Assembly (NCBI RefSeq): GCF_052162025.1
Contig: NZ_CP197401.1
Location: 3,286,001-3,350,000 of the forward strand
Length of the DNA: 64,000 nt
Source: Methylobacter sp015476545
GTDB taxonomy: Bacteria > Pseudomonadota > Gammaproteobacteria > Methylococcales > Methylomonadaceae
Direction of reading: 5' to 3'
Below, in pieces: positions 39,997 to 48,957 of this stretch. The notes under the pieces were generated by a model that was not told the DNA's origin, made no database searches, and worked only from the letters and a program-made list of their open reading frames with translations. Positions within the stretch are counted from its first letter, which is position 1, and every line of letters begins with the position of its first letter. A program made the position numbers and the translations under genes.

Positions 39997-40443
39997 ATGA
40001 CTAACGAAGAAACAATTTCCGTCCTCAACGATCTGATCGAAGTATCCAAGGACGGCGAACGGGAATTCCAGGATTGCGCTGAGGACGTCACTGATCCTGA
40101 GCTCTTGAATTTTTTCACTGAAAAGTCGCAACAGTGCGCCAAAGGCGCCGAGATGCTACAGGACCAAGTACGCCGCCTAGGAGGCGAACCGGAAACCGAA
40201 GGCAGTTTTTCGGGTGCCGCTCATCGAATGTGGGTAAACCTGAAAACGGCAATAACCGGTGCCGATAAAGCCTCGATACTGAAAGAATGCGAACGCGGTG
40301 AACAATATGCCGTGGAAGCGTACGAAAAAGCCTTGCAGGAAGATCTGCCTGCTGATGTTCGCCAGATAGTTGAAATGCAGCATCATGCGGTCGTAGCCAA
40401 TAGGGAACGTGTGCATAGTATGTTGCAAGGCCAGATGCGATGA
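39997..40443 (+). CDS. PA2169-family four-helix-bundle protein (DUF2383)
   Basis: A 148-residue ferritin-like helical protein. NEETISVLNDLIEVSKDGER, FFTEKSQQCAKGAEMLQDQV, LGGEPETEGSFSGAAHRMWV and ERGEQYAVEAYEKALQE reproduce the DUF2383 signature with its conserved Glu/His positions. The ATG at 39997 has GAGGAG eight bases before; the frame upstream to 39931 lacks one. Members often appear with stress-response genes; the function is not defined. Carries no signal peptide. Confidence 0.9.
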   Translation: MTNEETISVLNDLIEVSKDGEREFQDCAEDVTDPELLNFFTEKSQQCAKGAEMLQDQVRRLGGEPETEGSFSGAAHRMWVNLKTAITGADKASILKECERGEQYAVEAYEKALQEDLPADVRQIVEMQHHAVVANRERVHSMLQGQMR

Positions 40444-40977
40444 GCCTTGATCAATAGCTTTTTCATGTCTCTAATAGCCAGGCGTTTCGCCTGAAACGCC
40501 TGCTTTCAGCGGTCGCCATTGCCGCCACCCTCATAATCGGTCCAGGCCGAGATGCTGGGCGATAGCAAGCGCTTCCTGATGCTCCGCCATGCTGACAGGG
40601 AGGAATAGTTCCGGAATCTCGCCAGCCCGGTAGCATGGCCGCCAGCTCCTCGGCAATCACTTCGCAACCCGCTCCTTTCTGGCTGATATCCCAGTTCTGG
40701 CAGAACTCGCACGCAGATTGCAGCCGCTAAAAAAAACCGTTCCTGAGCCGTTCAGCCGCGCAACACGTCTTCTTCGCCATGATGAGGGCCGTAACTGTAA
40801 ACAACGGCGCGTGCAAAGGCCGCAATCCTGCAAATGCCGACGAACAATACGAGCGCAATGTTCCCAGTCCACTGCTCTCAAAAGGTCCAGTGACCAGCTT
40901 GAAAGATATCATGAACTTTTCTAGTTGGCTTCGTGCCTGGGCTTATCAAAATGAAACACTTCTAATCATACATGGCA
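40444..40977. pseudogene. Decayed coding region, unidentified
   Basis: Several short frames overlap here without one dominating. On the minus strand between about 40740 and 40500 a stretch reads CQNWDISQKGAGCEVIAEE in one frame and continues sensibly only after frame changes, as if a small gene had been broken by indels. Other fragments near 40750-40870 (minus) look similarly degraded. I cannot name the parent families. Confidence 0.3.
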
Positions 40978-41232
40978 TCAATGAGTCCTCTGCCAAATCA
41001 GTTCGCCGTTTCGGTACACTGCCTTGATACGATGCAGCGGGACGGTATGGGCCATGCCTTCGCCGTCATTCCATTCAAAAACATTGTGGCTGTCTTTGGG
41101 AAACTTGATGTCGGCAAGCGCCTTCAACATAAGGTTACACTCTATGCGGTCGTAATAGCCGATCAGAAAGTCCGCACGGCCGAACTCTTCGTCCCAGCGT
41201 ATGCGGTTGAGCAGATCTTGAATAGGCATCAT
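40978..41232 (-). CDS. DUF504 (UPF0248) family protein
   Basis: An 84-residue basic protein matching the DUF504 pattern: PIQDLLNRIRWDEEFGRADF, IGYYDRIE, HRIKAVYRNGELIWQR. Conserved through archaea and bacteria; commonly described near RNA-repair or nucleotidyltransferase genes, function unknown. The start could be either of two adjacent ATGs (41232 or 41229). Neighbouring sequence on the left looks decayed. Confidence 0.85.
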   Translation of the reverse strand: MMPIQDLLNRIRWDEEFGRADFLIGYYDRIECNLMLKALADIKFPKDSHNVFEWNDGEGMAHTVPLHRIKAVYRNGELIWQRTH

Positions 41233-41411
41233 GATTGAAAAATTAATGCTTTCTTTATGTCAGTCTTTGACTGGCATCCGGCCGTTTTGTGCCCGGCCTC
41301 GACAAGAAATCTGCACTGCCGGTCAACAGCGAAATTCACCATGAATTAGCCATGCCGGCCTCCTTAAATTTCTACTGTTTTCTCTTAACACTTTAGTCTC
41401 TGAAAACGAAT

Positions 41412-41443
41412 AGTGTAGAATCGATATAGTATAGAATCGATAT
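41412..41443. repeat. Tandem 16-bp repeat upstream of gdhA
   Basis: AGTGTAGAATCGATAT (41412-41427) and AGTATAGAATCGATAT (41428-41443) are directly abutting and differ at one base. They include TAGAAT/TATAGT -10-like hexamers and lie 50 bp before the gdhA start, so they may be two overlapping promoters or an operator. Confidence 0.55.
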
Positions 41444-41492
41444 TTTTTATACATAATAAAGAGGCATTTTTTAAGCCCATTAAACCGAGGCA

Positions 41493-42845
41493 ATGAGATC
41501 AATGAAATACAAAAGCTGTGAAGAATTTCTGGCCCATGTGGCCCTCCAAAACCCAGGCCAGCCTGAGTTCCTGCAAGCCGTAACGGAAGTAATGGAGAGC
41601 CTGTGGCCCTACATTTCTCGCTTTCCCAAATACGCCGAGCATGGATTGCTGGACCGACTGGTCGAACCCGAGCGCATCGTCATGTTCCGTGTCGCCTGGG
41701 TTGATGACCATGGGTCCGTACAAGTCAACCGCGGCTATCGCATTCAGCACAGCATGGCTATTGGGCCCTACAAAGGGGGTTTGCGTTTCCACCCATCGGT
41801 CAACCTGTCGATTTTGAAATTCCTGGCTTTCGAGCAAACTTTCAAAAACGCGCTGACCACGCTGCCTATGGGCGGCGGCAAAGGCGGTTCCGACTTCGAT
41901 CCTAAAGGCAAAAGCCCCGGTGAAGTCATGAGGTTCTGCCAGGCGTTCGTGACCGAACTGTTCCGCCACGTCGGCGCTGATACCGATGTGCCTGCAGGCG
42001 ACATCGGCGTAGGCGGACGCGAAGTCGGATTTATGGCTGGCATGGTGAAAAAACTGACCAACCGGGCTGACTGCGTACTCACCGGCAAGGGGCTGAGCTT
42101 TGGCGGCTCCCTGATCCGTCCTGAAGCAACCGGCTACGGCACTGTGTATTTTGCTCAGGAGATGCTCAAGCGGAAAGGACTCTCTTTTGAAGGACTGCGC
42201 GTCAGCGTATCGGGTTCCGGCAACGTAGCCCAATACGCTGTGGAAAAAGCGATGGAACTGGGAGCCAAGGTCGTCACTGTGTCTGACTCCAGCGGCACTA
42301 TTGTGGACAACGATGGTTTCACCCCTGAAAAGCTGGCCGAGCTGATGGAAGTTAAAAATCATCTCTATGGCCGTGTCAGCGATTACGCCAGACGCACGGG
42401 CAGCGAATTCCACGAGGGCATCAAGCCTTGGAGTGTGCCCGTTGATGTGGCGCTGCCCTGCGCGACTCAAAACGAACTGGATGCACTGGACGCTGCTACA
42501 CTGGTCAAAAACGGCGTTAAATGCGTGGCGGAAGGCGCAAATATGCCCACTACCATCGAAGCGATTAAAATGTTTGAAGCCAACAACGTGCTCTACGCTC
42601 CAGGCAAGGCAAGTAACGCCGGCGGTGTAGCCACTTCCGGTCTGGAGATGAGCCAGAATGCCATGCGTCTGTCGTGGACCCGCGAAGAAGTCGACCATCG
42701 CCTGCTGGAAATCATGCAGGGCATCCATCAGGCCTGCGTGCAATACGGCGAGCGCGAAGACGGCAGCTTCAGCTATGTAGATGGTGCCAACGTAGCCGGC
42801 TTTGTGAAAGTGGCCGATGCCATGTTGGCACAAGGCGTCCTGTAA
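41493..42845 (+). CDS. gdhA: NADP-specific glutamate dehydrogenase
   Basis: A 450-residue hexameric GDH that fixes ammonia into 2-oxoglutarate. It aligns with E. coli GdhA across its length: YKGGLRFHPSVNLSILKFLA with the substrate-binding Lys, TTLPMGGGKGGSDFDPKG with the catalytic lysines, DTDVPAGDIGVGGREVGFM and the cofactor loop VSGSGNVAQYAVEKAMELGA, and LPCATQNELDALDA. The NADP preference is inferred from overall similarity. Start 41493 gives MRSMKYK; ATG at 41502 is the alternative. A duplicated 16-bp element precedes the gene. Confidence 0.96.
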   Translation: MRSMKYKSCEEFLAHVALQNPGQPEFLQAVTEVMESLWPYISRFPKYAEHGLLDRLVEPERIVMFRVAWVDDHGSVQVNRGYRIQHSMAIGPYKGGLRFHPSVNLSILKFLAFEQTFKNALTTLPMGGGKGGSDFDPKGKSPGEVMRFCQAFVTELFRHVGADTDVPAGDIGVGGREVGFMAGMVKKLTNRADCVLTGKGLSFGGSLIRPEATGYGTVYFAQEMLKRKGLSFEGLRVSVSGSGNVAQYAVEKAMELGAKVVTVSDSSGTIVDNDGFTPEKLAELMEVKNHLYGRVSDYARRTGSEFHEGIKPWSVPVDVALPCATQNELDALDAATLVKNGVKCVAEGANMPTTIEAIKMFEANNVLYAPGKASNAGGVATSGLEMSQNAMRLSWTREEVDHRLLEIMQGIHQACVQYGEREDGSFSYVDGANVAGFVKVADAMLAQGVL

Positions 42846-42913
42846 GGTTCAAGCGAGCCAAGCTTTGCGCCATGGCCGTGACGGCAATCTGCCGTTGCGG
42901 CCAAGCCATTGAA

Positions 42914-42965
42914 GCAAGCATCCGACAAGCTATGTTTAACGTCAGGCAAGTTGGCGGATGCTTGC
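42914..42965. terminator. Inverted repeat after gdhA
   Basis: GCAAGCATCCG (42914-42924) and CGGATGCTTGC (42955-42965) are perfect reverse complements with a 30-nt spacer. It lies about 70 bp past the gdhA stop. With no T-run it is only a candidate terminator. Confidence 0.4.
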
Positions 42966-43135
42966 ACTCAACCGTACTGAAATTAAAAATGCTCTGCTCA
43001 AAATCACAGCGACGACTTTGCCGAATTTTTTCTTTTAATATTCATTAAGATCAGGCTGGCATTTGTTTTCCGTACAAGGTATCTTTTACGGTTATCATCT
43101 GCTTATTTTAATTATCTTGATCAAGGATCATTCCT

Positions 43136-44710
43136 ATGCAAGCTATGCAAGCCTATTTACCCATTATTCAGGACCTGCTTTTCCAATGGTACCAATTCAC
43201 CCTTGGCAATGCAGCATACGCCGCGGCTTTGGCGGCATCTGTCTGGTTGCTGACGGCCCTGTTTTATAGCATCCGCATTGCCTTCATAAACAGAAGAAAT
43301 CGTGCCAAAGCAAAGGAAGCCCAAAATAGCATTGATGCCGCCCAGCAGCAGGCGCAAAAACTGCAAGAGGAACTAGGCGCCAACACCGCACGCATGGAAG
43401 AGTCGGAGATCGTTGCCAATAAGGCAACTCAACGGGCATTGGATCTCGAAAAACGCATTACCGAGCACAATGTGAAGTTAGCCGATAGCCTTCGGACCTT
43501 AACGATCAGTTTTAATCTGGACAGGCCAGCCTCAGCTACCGAAGGTGAGCTTGAGATGGAAGGCTTGTTGCAACAATACAGCGCCGTCATTGCGCAATTA
43601 ACCGAACGTTTGCGTGCCGAGCAACAAACCAAAACCGAGCTGCAACAGGCTTATCAGACAGAAACAGCCAAACTGACCGAAAAAGAAACGCTGCTGGAAA
43701 CGTTGCAAGCCCAAGTGGATGCACAAACCCAACAGCTCGCCGGACTGAGAGAACAAAATGCCTCGCTGCAACAGCAAATCTCAGACAGCGCACAGAACCA
43801 GCAGGCCAATCTTGCGCGCCTTGCTGAGTTAGAGCGACTGGCAGTCGAATGGGCACATGCGAAAACACAGCAATTACAGCTGGAAGAAAAAATATTTGCG
43901 CAAAACGTCCTGATTGCACAACTGCAAAAAGACACACCAATTGAACCGCCTGTTGTTGAAGAACAGCAATCTGCTCCGGTTGAATTTGAACAGTCTTTGG
44001 CCGAAGCGCCTGCCGAACCCGTCGAGATCGAACAACTGTCCTTGGCGCCCTCTGAAAATCACATCAATGATGTAAACGGCAAAATCAAACACATATTTGG
44101 CGGCGCCAAGCAAACAACAGCAAAACTGGACGAGAGAACCGACAGCGAGCCTGCTGCAATCGATAAAGCAACTGAAGAGCTCCAGCCAGTTTTCGTTGAA
44201 AGCAATATAGAAGCTGTCCAGACAGAAACCGTTCAGGCCGAGCCTGCCCGACAGACACCACAGCCTCTGGAAGATAAAACGGCGCCCAAACTGACCGGCA
44301 AATTCAAGCATATGTTTGGAAACGCTATGCAGCAGATAGCCAAACTGGATGAAAAATTGACCGGCGAGACAGCTCCGGCCAATAAATCCGCCGAGGAGCC
44401 CCAGCCTGTCCTGATGGAAGATGTCAGAAGCGATATTCAATCTGAATCTCCAAGCAAGGATCATCAGCCATCCGATGCCGTTAAGGCAAGAGCCGACAGT
44501 GTAAGCGGAAAAGTCAAAAACCTGTTCGGAACTCTGAAATCCGCCACAGAGGCGCCACAGCCTGCTCAGACAAAACAAGCTGAACCGGAAACGCTGGCCG
44601 AGTTGGCTGCAAGGCAGCAGAACAATCAGGCTAACGGCACTGGCGGGGAAAACAAGAAAATCCCAACGCAATTAAAAAGCCTTTTTAGTAAACTCCAGCC
44701 CCGCGCCTAA
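43136..44710 (+). CDS. Membrane-anchored coiled-coil protein with GKxKxxFG repeats, unknown function
   Basis: A 524-residue protein. One membrane helix (ALAASVWLLTALFYSIRI, residues 30-47) is followed by RRNRAKAK and then coiled coil to about residue 265 (Gln/Glu/Leu-rich). The C-terminal half is acidic and Pro-rich and contains four spaced copies of a short basic amphipathic motif: GKIKHIFGGAKQ, GKFKHMFGNAMQQ, GKVKNLFGTLKS and QLKSLFSKLQ at the end. The topology suggests an inner-membrane protein with a long cytosolic rod and tail. No family is recognised. It is preceded by a gap of 290 bp after gdhA. Confidence 0.7.
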   Translation: MQAMQAYLPIIQDLLFQWYQFTLGNAAYAAALAASVWLLTALFYSIRIAFINRRNRAKAKEAQNSIDAAQQQAQKLQEELGANTARMEESEIVANKATQRALDLEKRITEHNVKLADSLRTLTISFNLDRPASATEGELEMEGLLQQYSAVIAQLTERLRAEQQTKTELQQAYQTETAKLTEKETLLETLQAQVDAQTQQLAGLREQNASLQQQISDSAQNQQANLARLAELERLAVEWAHAKTQQLQLEEKIFAQNVLIAQLQKDTPIEPPVVEEQQSAPVEFEQSLAEAPAEPVEIEQLSLAPSENHINDVNGKIKHIFGGAKQTTAKLDERTDSEPAAIDKATEELQPVFVESNIEAVQTETVQAEPARQTPQPLEDKTAPKLTGKFKHMFGNAMQQIAKLDEKLTGETAPANKSAEEPQPVLMEDVRSDIQSESPSKDHQPSDAVKARADSVSGKVKNLFGTLKSATEAPQPAQTKQAEPETLAELAARQQNNQANGTGGENKKIPTQLKSLFSKLQPRA

Positions 44711-44760
44711 ATTTTAGGCCGCCCAAATCTGCTTCATGCAGATTTGTCTCTAGCTTATAA

Positions 44761-44796
44761 CGTTGTCAAAATGGACAGGAAGCCATTTTGACAACG
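44761..44796. terminator. Perfect inverted repeat after the coiled-coil gene
   Basis: CGTTGTCAAAATGG (44761-44774) pairs with CCATTTTGACAACG (44783-44796), 14 bp with an 8-nt loop. A smaller hairpin, AAATCTGC-TTCAT-GCAGATTT, sits just before at 44726-44746. Together they probably terminate the upstream transcript. Confidence 0.6.
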
Positions 44797-44861
44797 CACG
44801 CTAGCCGTGCAACGGACTAATGAGCCTCTATCCCATCGTACATTAAAAAAGGGGAAAGCCC

Positions 44862-45602
44862 ATGCAGTTGCCTATCATCGTTAAACGCCCGTTCAGAATC
44901 ATTGCTCACCGTGGCGCATCTGCCTATACGCCCGAAAACACATGGCCCGCTTTTAAATTGGCCATGGAGATGGGCGTTAAGGACGTCGAGCTTGACGTTC
45001 AACTGTCATCAGATGGTGAAGTGGTGATATGCCACGACTTGTCGTTGGAGCGCTATGGCCACTCAGGCCATGTCGAAGCCATGAGCTGGCCGGAGCTGTC
45101 GCAGCTGGATATGGGATCATGGTTCTCGCCCTATTTGTTTCATGGCGAAAAACTATTACGGCTCCAGGACCTGTTTAAGAAATACAGTTCCGAAATTACC
45201 TATCATATAGAGTTAAAAGGAAAATCCGGCAAACTGCCCGATCAGGTTTACCGTATTATCGAGGAATTTAATTTAAGCAACCGCGTCATCATTATAAGTT
45301 TTTCATACGAACACCTGAAACAAATCAGAGCTATTGCTCCCTGTTTACAGTTAGGCTGGCTGGTTCAGCAAATAGATGATGAGGCGCTTTCAAAAGCCAG
45401 AGCACTTGAATTATTTCAAATCTGTCCTCGCGCGGACCTGCTTAAGGAAACAGCTGTCCATCTTGCCCATTCAGTTGTGCCCGAGATCAGAACCTGGGGC
45501 CTAAACGGGAGGCGTAAGAAAGTCCTGGCACTGATACAAAAGACCATCGATGCGGGTTGCGATGGCGCTACAGTTAATTGGCCGGACTGGATTTCGTATT
45601 GA
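44862..45602 (+). CDS. Glycerophosphodiester phosphodiesterase (cytosolic)
   Basis: A 246-residue GDPD-fold TIM-barrel enzyme that hydrolyses glycerophosphodiesters to glycerol 3-phosphate and an alcohol. IIAHRGASAYTPENTWPAF has the catalytic His/Arg and the Glu; DVELDVQLSSDGEVVICHD gives the metal-binding acidic residues and second His. YHIELKGKSG follows with the third acidic site. No signal peptide, so it is the UgpQ-like cytosolic type rather than GlpQ. GGGGAAAGCCC precedes the ATG. Confidence 0.92.
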   Translation: MQLPIIVKRPFRIIAHRGASAYTPENTWPAFKLAMEMGVKDVELDVQLSSDGEVVICHDLSLERYGHSGHVEAMSWPELSQLDMGSWFSPYLFHGEKLLRLQDLFKKYSSEITYHIELKGKSGKLPDQVYRIIEEFNLSNRVIIISFSYEHLKQIRAIAPCLQLGWLVQQIDDEALSKARALELFQICPRADLLKETAVHLAHSVVPEIRTWGLNGRRKKVLALIQKTIDAGCDGATVNWPDWISY

Positions 45603-46885
45603 GTCAAGCCGGATATTTACAAAAAACTGCCGACCATAAATGCTTGAACCAGCGTCCGACATTTTTCACTTTCGGCTGTCAATTTTTACCGGATTAAAAG
45701 CAAATAATTGGTGAGGAGAATGACATATCAATTAATTGTTTATAGTCAATTTTGACGCGACTCGCTGGTAAATATTCAGTGCTTTTTCACATATAAATTG
45801 CAAGACGGCAATAATGCCGGCATGCCAGACTGAAAGTCCAAACAGAACAATGAATAGTTAAAGGGAGTGACTCAGAAAACTAACATTCAGAATAAGCTGC
45901 AAATATAAAACAGACTGATCGAAACCAAAAAATAAATGAATCCTCTGCCAAAGTAGCGTTCGGCCATCCCGTTTGACCGGCATAATTGATGACATATTAA
46001 TCTTTAAGCTAGCGAAGATACAAACCACTTCATCCTATCTGACTATATTGTCGTTTTTCATTACTAGTGGTCCAAGGCCGTTCCACTCATTATCAAACAG
46101 CAAGCGACCGCAATTATTTGGCTATTTCTCCTGATCATTCTCATAAATGGAAAAGCAGAGTAATTTGCTTTTTATATGCGTCTTTAGGATTAAGACTTTG
46201 CAGCACAAATGGTTAGCCTCTATTTCATCCATAACTTCCTATATTTCTTCATCATAATCCTGATTTTCACAAAAAAACTTATAGATTTCTTGCAATGTTT
46301 TTTAGTTGATTCCTGATATTGTCGTTTTTCATTGTAAAAATGGAAATAGAGATTAATCTGTATTTCAGTTTGCGCAGCTTTTCACACGCCTTCAGGTATA
46401 TATTTTCAAGCTTTAAACCACGCCAGATTTATTGATCCGTGTCAGTCAATAATTACATGGTTATACGTCATTAATTGTATTTTAATCAGACTGTCCTAAA
46501 CTTGTTATAAATTTATAGTTCTTTCTACTTTTACAACTTTCTGAACTACATTTTGAAAACAAAGTCGCCTGTACTTACAGGTAGGAAATGGATCAATTTA
46601 AACTTTGCACAAACCATGCTAAATAATCAATTTTTTCACGAAAATTAGCCAATACTTTGATAATATTAATAAAAAAGCTTTTATTAGCAAAAATTAAATC
46701 ATTAAATTTTCATTCTGTGAACTCAATCACATTTCCACAATAAATTTTATTACTCTTCCGCACAATAATTCACTCTTAATATTAAATAAATGAAATAAGT
46801 AATATAACGTATATGCAATTTAGCATCATTTCCCTAAAATTTTTACCATTGTTTGGAATCTTAAAAACTTCTAAAAACTAAAAAA
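45603..46885. other. Long AT-rich intergenic region
   Basis: At 1,283 bp this is the longest gene-free stretch. It is markedly AT-rich and no frame of note is open. An 18-bp direct repeat, ATATTGTCGTTTTTCATT, occurs at 46045-46062 and 46316-46333. The last 200 bp include runs of A and T before the response regulator gene. The AT-richness would suit binding by a nucleoid protein or a foreign insert; neither is shown. Confidence 0.5.
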
Positions 46886-47503
46886 ATGATAGAACATTCA
46901 TGGCTTAGCACTAAGGAAGCAGCACAACTACTCGACGTCAGCCAGCGCACCATCCAGAATTGGGTCGACACCGGCAAACTGAAATCAACCAAAACCTTGG
47001 GCGGACATCGGCGTTTAATGCGCAGCGATGTCGAGGGATTTCTGGTTTTGCGGACATCGACCGTGCCCGCCGCCCTGCCGGCGATGGCAGCGGAACCGCC
47101 TGCGGCCGATGAATTGAGAGTGCTGATTGTTGAGGACGATCGGACGCTCTTGCGGCTCTATGAGCTGAAATTCGGCGAATTTACCGTTCCTCACCAACTG
47201 TTTCTGGCCGCCAACGGCTATCAGGGCCTGCTGCTCGCCGGCAAGCACTGTCCGCATTTGGTCATTGCCGATCTGAACATGCCGGAAATGAACGGCTTGC
47301 AGTTGATTCAGGAGATCAGGAAGACGGCTGATATGAAAGACAGCAAAATCATCGTAGCGACTGGACTGAAGGCCGCCGACATCATGAAAATGGGCACCTT
47401 GCCGGAAGACATCATGATTCTACCCAAGCCCATCCCTTTCCAGACCCTGGAAACCATTCTTTACCAGCAATCCTGTATATTTCTCAAACAGAGTCTGATG
47501 TAG
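46886..47503 (+). CDS. Response regulator with N-terminal excisionase/MerR-type HTH
   Basis: A 205-residue regulator with reversed order: an excisionase/BldC-like DNA-binding domain (residues 1-52, WLSTKEAAQLLDVSQRTIQN and TLGGHRRLMRSDVEGFL), a Pro/Ala linker, and a receiver domain (about 78-200) with acidic pocket IVEDD, phospho-Asp129 in IADLNMPEMNG and Lys in LPKPIP. Most response regulators put the receiver first. It is convergent with the type I secretion genes and follows a long AT-rich gap, so it may control its surroundings; no kinase is adjacent. ATG 46886 has no obvious ribosome-binding site. Confidence 0.85.
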   Translation: MIEHSWLSTKEAAQLLDVSQRTIQNWVDTGKLKSTKTLGGHRRLMRSDVEGFLVLRTSTVPAALPAMAAEPPAADELRVLIVEDDRTLLRLYELKFGEFTVPHQLFLAANGYQGLLLAGKHCPHLVIADLNMPEMNGLQLIQEIRKTADMKDSKIIVATGLKAADIMKMGTLPEDIMILPKPIPFQTLETILYQQSCIFLKQSLM

Positions 47504-47766
47504 CTGTACTAGAAACGCACCGGATTTCCTCCATCTAATGCCGATATAAAAACGCTAAGCGATAGGTTTTACTTATCAGGCAGATTTGGAGAGGAATCCG
47601 ACACAGCTATTAAACGAATAGATATAGTTAGAAAGAAAACTGCTCTTTCGAGTGAAATCGCCCCGTTTCTCATGAAATGAAACATCTGAATTTTCCATTT
47701 GCAATACGGCTGCGGCGATGATTCCTGACTCATAAACTGGAGCCCATAAACCGCAACCGTTTTATT

Positions 47767-48957
47767 TCAGTATAAACGCGCCTTGAGTAACGGTCTAAGC
47801 AGATAATTGAGTACTGTCCGCTTGCCGCTCTGAATATCCACTTCAGCAATCATACCCGGCTTGATCGGCAAGACCTCGTCGCCCTTTTTCAGATAACTGC
47901 TCTTAGTCCGAATCAATATCTTATAGAAAGGCTCTTTGCCGCGGATGGTCTCCTCTTCAATGGTGTCTGGACTGATTTGTTCTAGAGTGCCGGAAATATC
48001 ACCGTACACAGTGTAATCATACGCGGTGATCTTGACTCGTGCCGGCATGCCTGGCACAAGGAAAGCTACATCCCGGGGCTTCACCTTGGCTTCGACCAGG
48101 AGCTGCTCATCGATTGGAGTGACCTCCATGATTGGCTCACCAGGCTGAATGACGCCTCCTTTGGTGGTAATCAGGATATCGTTGACTCGCCCTTTGACCG
48201 GTGAAACCACCTGGGTACGGCTCAGCTGATCTTTGCGCTGCAACAGATTCTGTTCAAGCTCGCTGAGTTCGGCTTTTTTATTGGCCAGTTCAGTATAAGC
48301 CTCTTGAAAATAAGCGTTATTGACTTCAGAAATTTTCCCGTTAAGTGAAGCTATCTCCTTGCTCAAGCGCAATGCCTCCATTTCGCTGGCGGCGCGGGAG
48401 GCCACTAGCGGTTCGATCACACTCAACTGTTTACGCGCTAACGCCAATTCGGAATTGAGTGAATGAAGAGACTCTTGAAGCTTTTCGCGCCGCGCTCTGA
48501 ATAACGCAGCTTCGGTAGCGGCAAAATGGCTCTTGGCCGGGACGCTGCGGGGAAACCTGATACTGTCCTTGTGCAGTGTCTCGGCTTCCAGCCTGGCGAT
48601 GGCGGCCGCCAAGGCTTCCGCATGACTCTTGCTTTCCATGTAGGCTGAATTGAACCGGGTATTGTCCAGCTTGACCAATAACTGCCCCGCTTCCACCACG
48701 TCGCCCTCCTTAACCATCAACTGCTCAAGAATCCCGCCCTCAAGGCTCTGGATCTTCTGTATACGGCTGAAAGGCACCACTCGGCCATCGCCGCGCGTTA
48801 CCTCATCGAGCTCGGCCCAATTGGCCCAGGCGACAAAACTCACGATACTCACTAGGCAGGCCCAAAAGATAGGTCGCGAGGATGGATGCTCCATGGCGTG
48901 CTGCGGGTCGCCAAGCGAACGCAGCAATACATACTCAGAAGGTTTACTGGCTTTCAT
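47767..48957 (-). CDS. Type I secretion membrane-fusion protein (HlyD/LapC-like)
   Basis: A 396-residue periplasmic adaptor with an N-terminal cytosolic segment, one membrane helix (FWACLVSIVSFVAWANWAEL, residues 31-50), split lipoyl halves (GDGRVVPFSRIQKIQSLEGG and VVSPVKGRVNDILITTKGGV), a long coiled-coil hairpin (residues 110-260) and a beta-barrel (PGMPARVKITAYDYTVYGDI). It links the ABC exporter to the TolC-like channel. Its ATG overlaps the ABC stop codon by 4 bp. It is the last gene of the operon. Confidence 0.93.
   Translation of the reverse strand: MKASKPSEYVLLRSLGDPQHAMEHPSSRPIFWACLVSIVSFVAWANWAELDEVTRGDGRVVPFSRIQKIQSLEGGILEQLMVKEGDVVEAGQLLVKLDNTRFNSAYMESKSHAEALAAAIARLEAETLHKDSIRFPRSVPAKSHFAATEAALFRARREKLQESLHSLNSELALARKQLSVIEPLVASRAASEMEALRLSKEIASLNGKISEVNNAYFQEAYTELANKKAELSELEQNLLQRKDQLSRTQVVSPVKGRVNDILITTKGGVIQPGEPIMEVTPIDEQLLVEAKVKPRDVAFLVPGMPARVKITAYDYTVYGDISGTLEQISPDTIEEETIRGKEPFYKILIRTKSSYLKKGDEVLPIKPGMIAEVDIQSGKRTVLNYLLRPLLKARLY

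Noticed and set aside
41499..42833. A 444-codon antisense frame inside gdhA
   Set aside because: gdhA is unmistakable on the plus strand; the minus frame is a codon-bias shadow.
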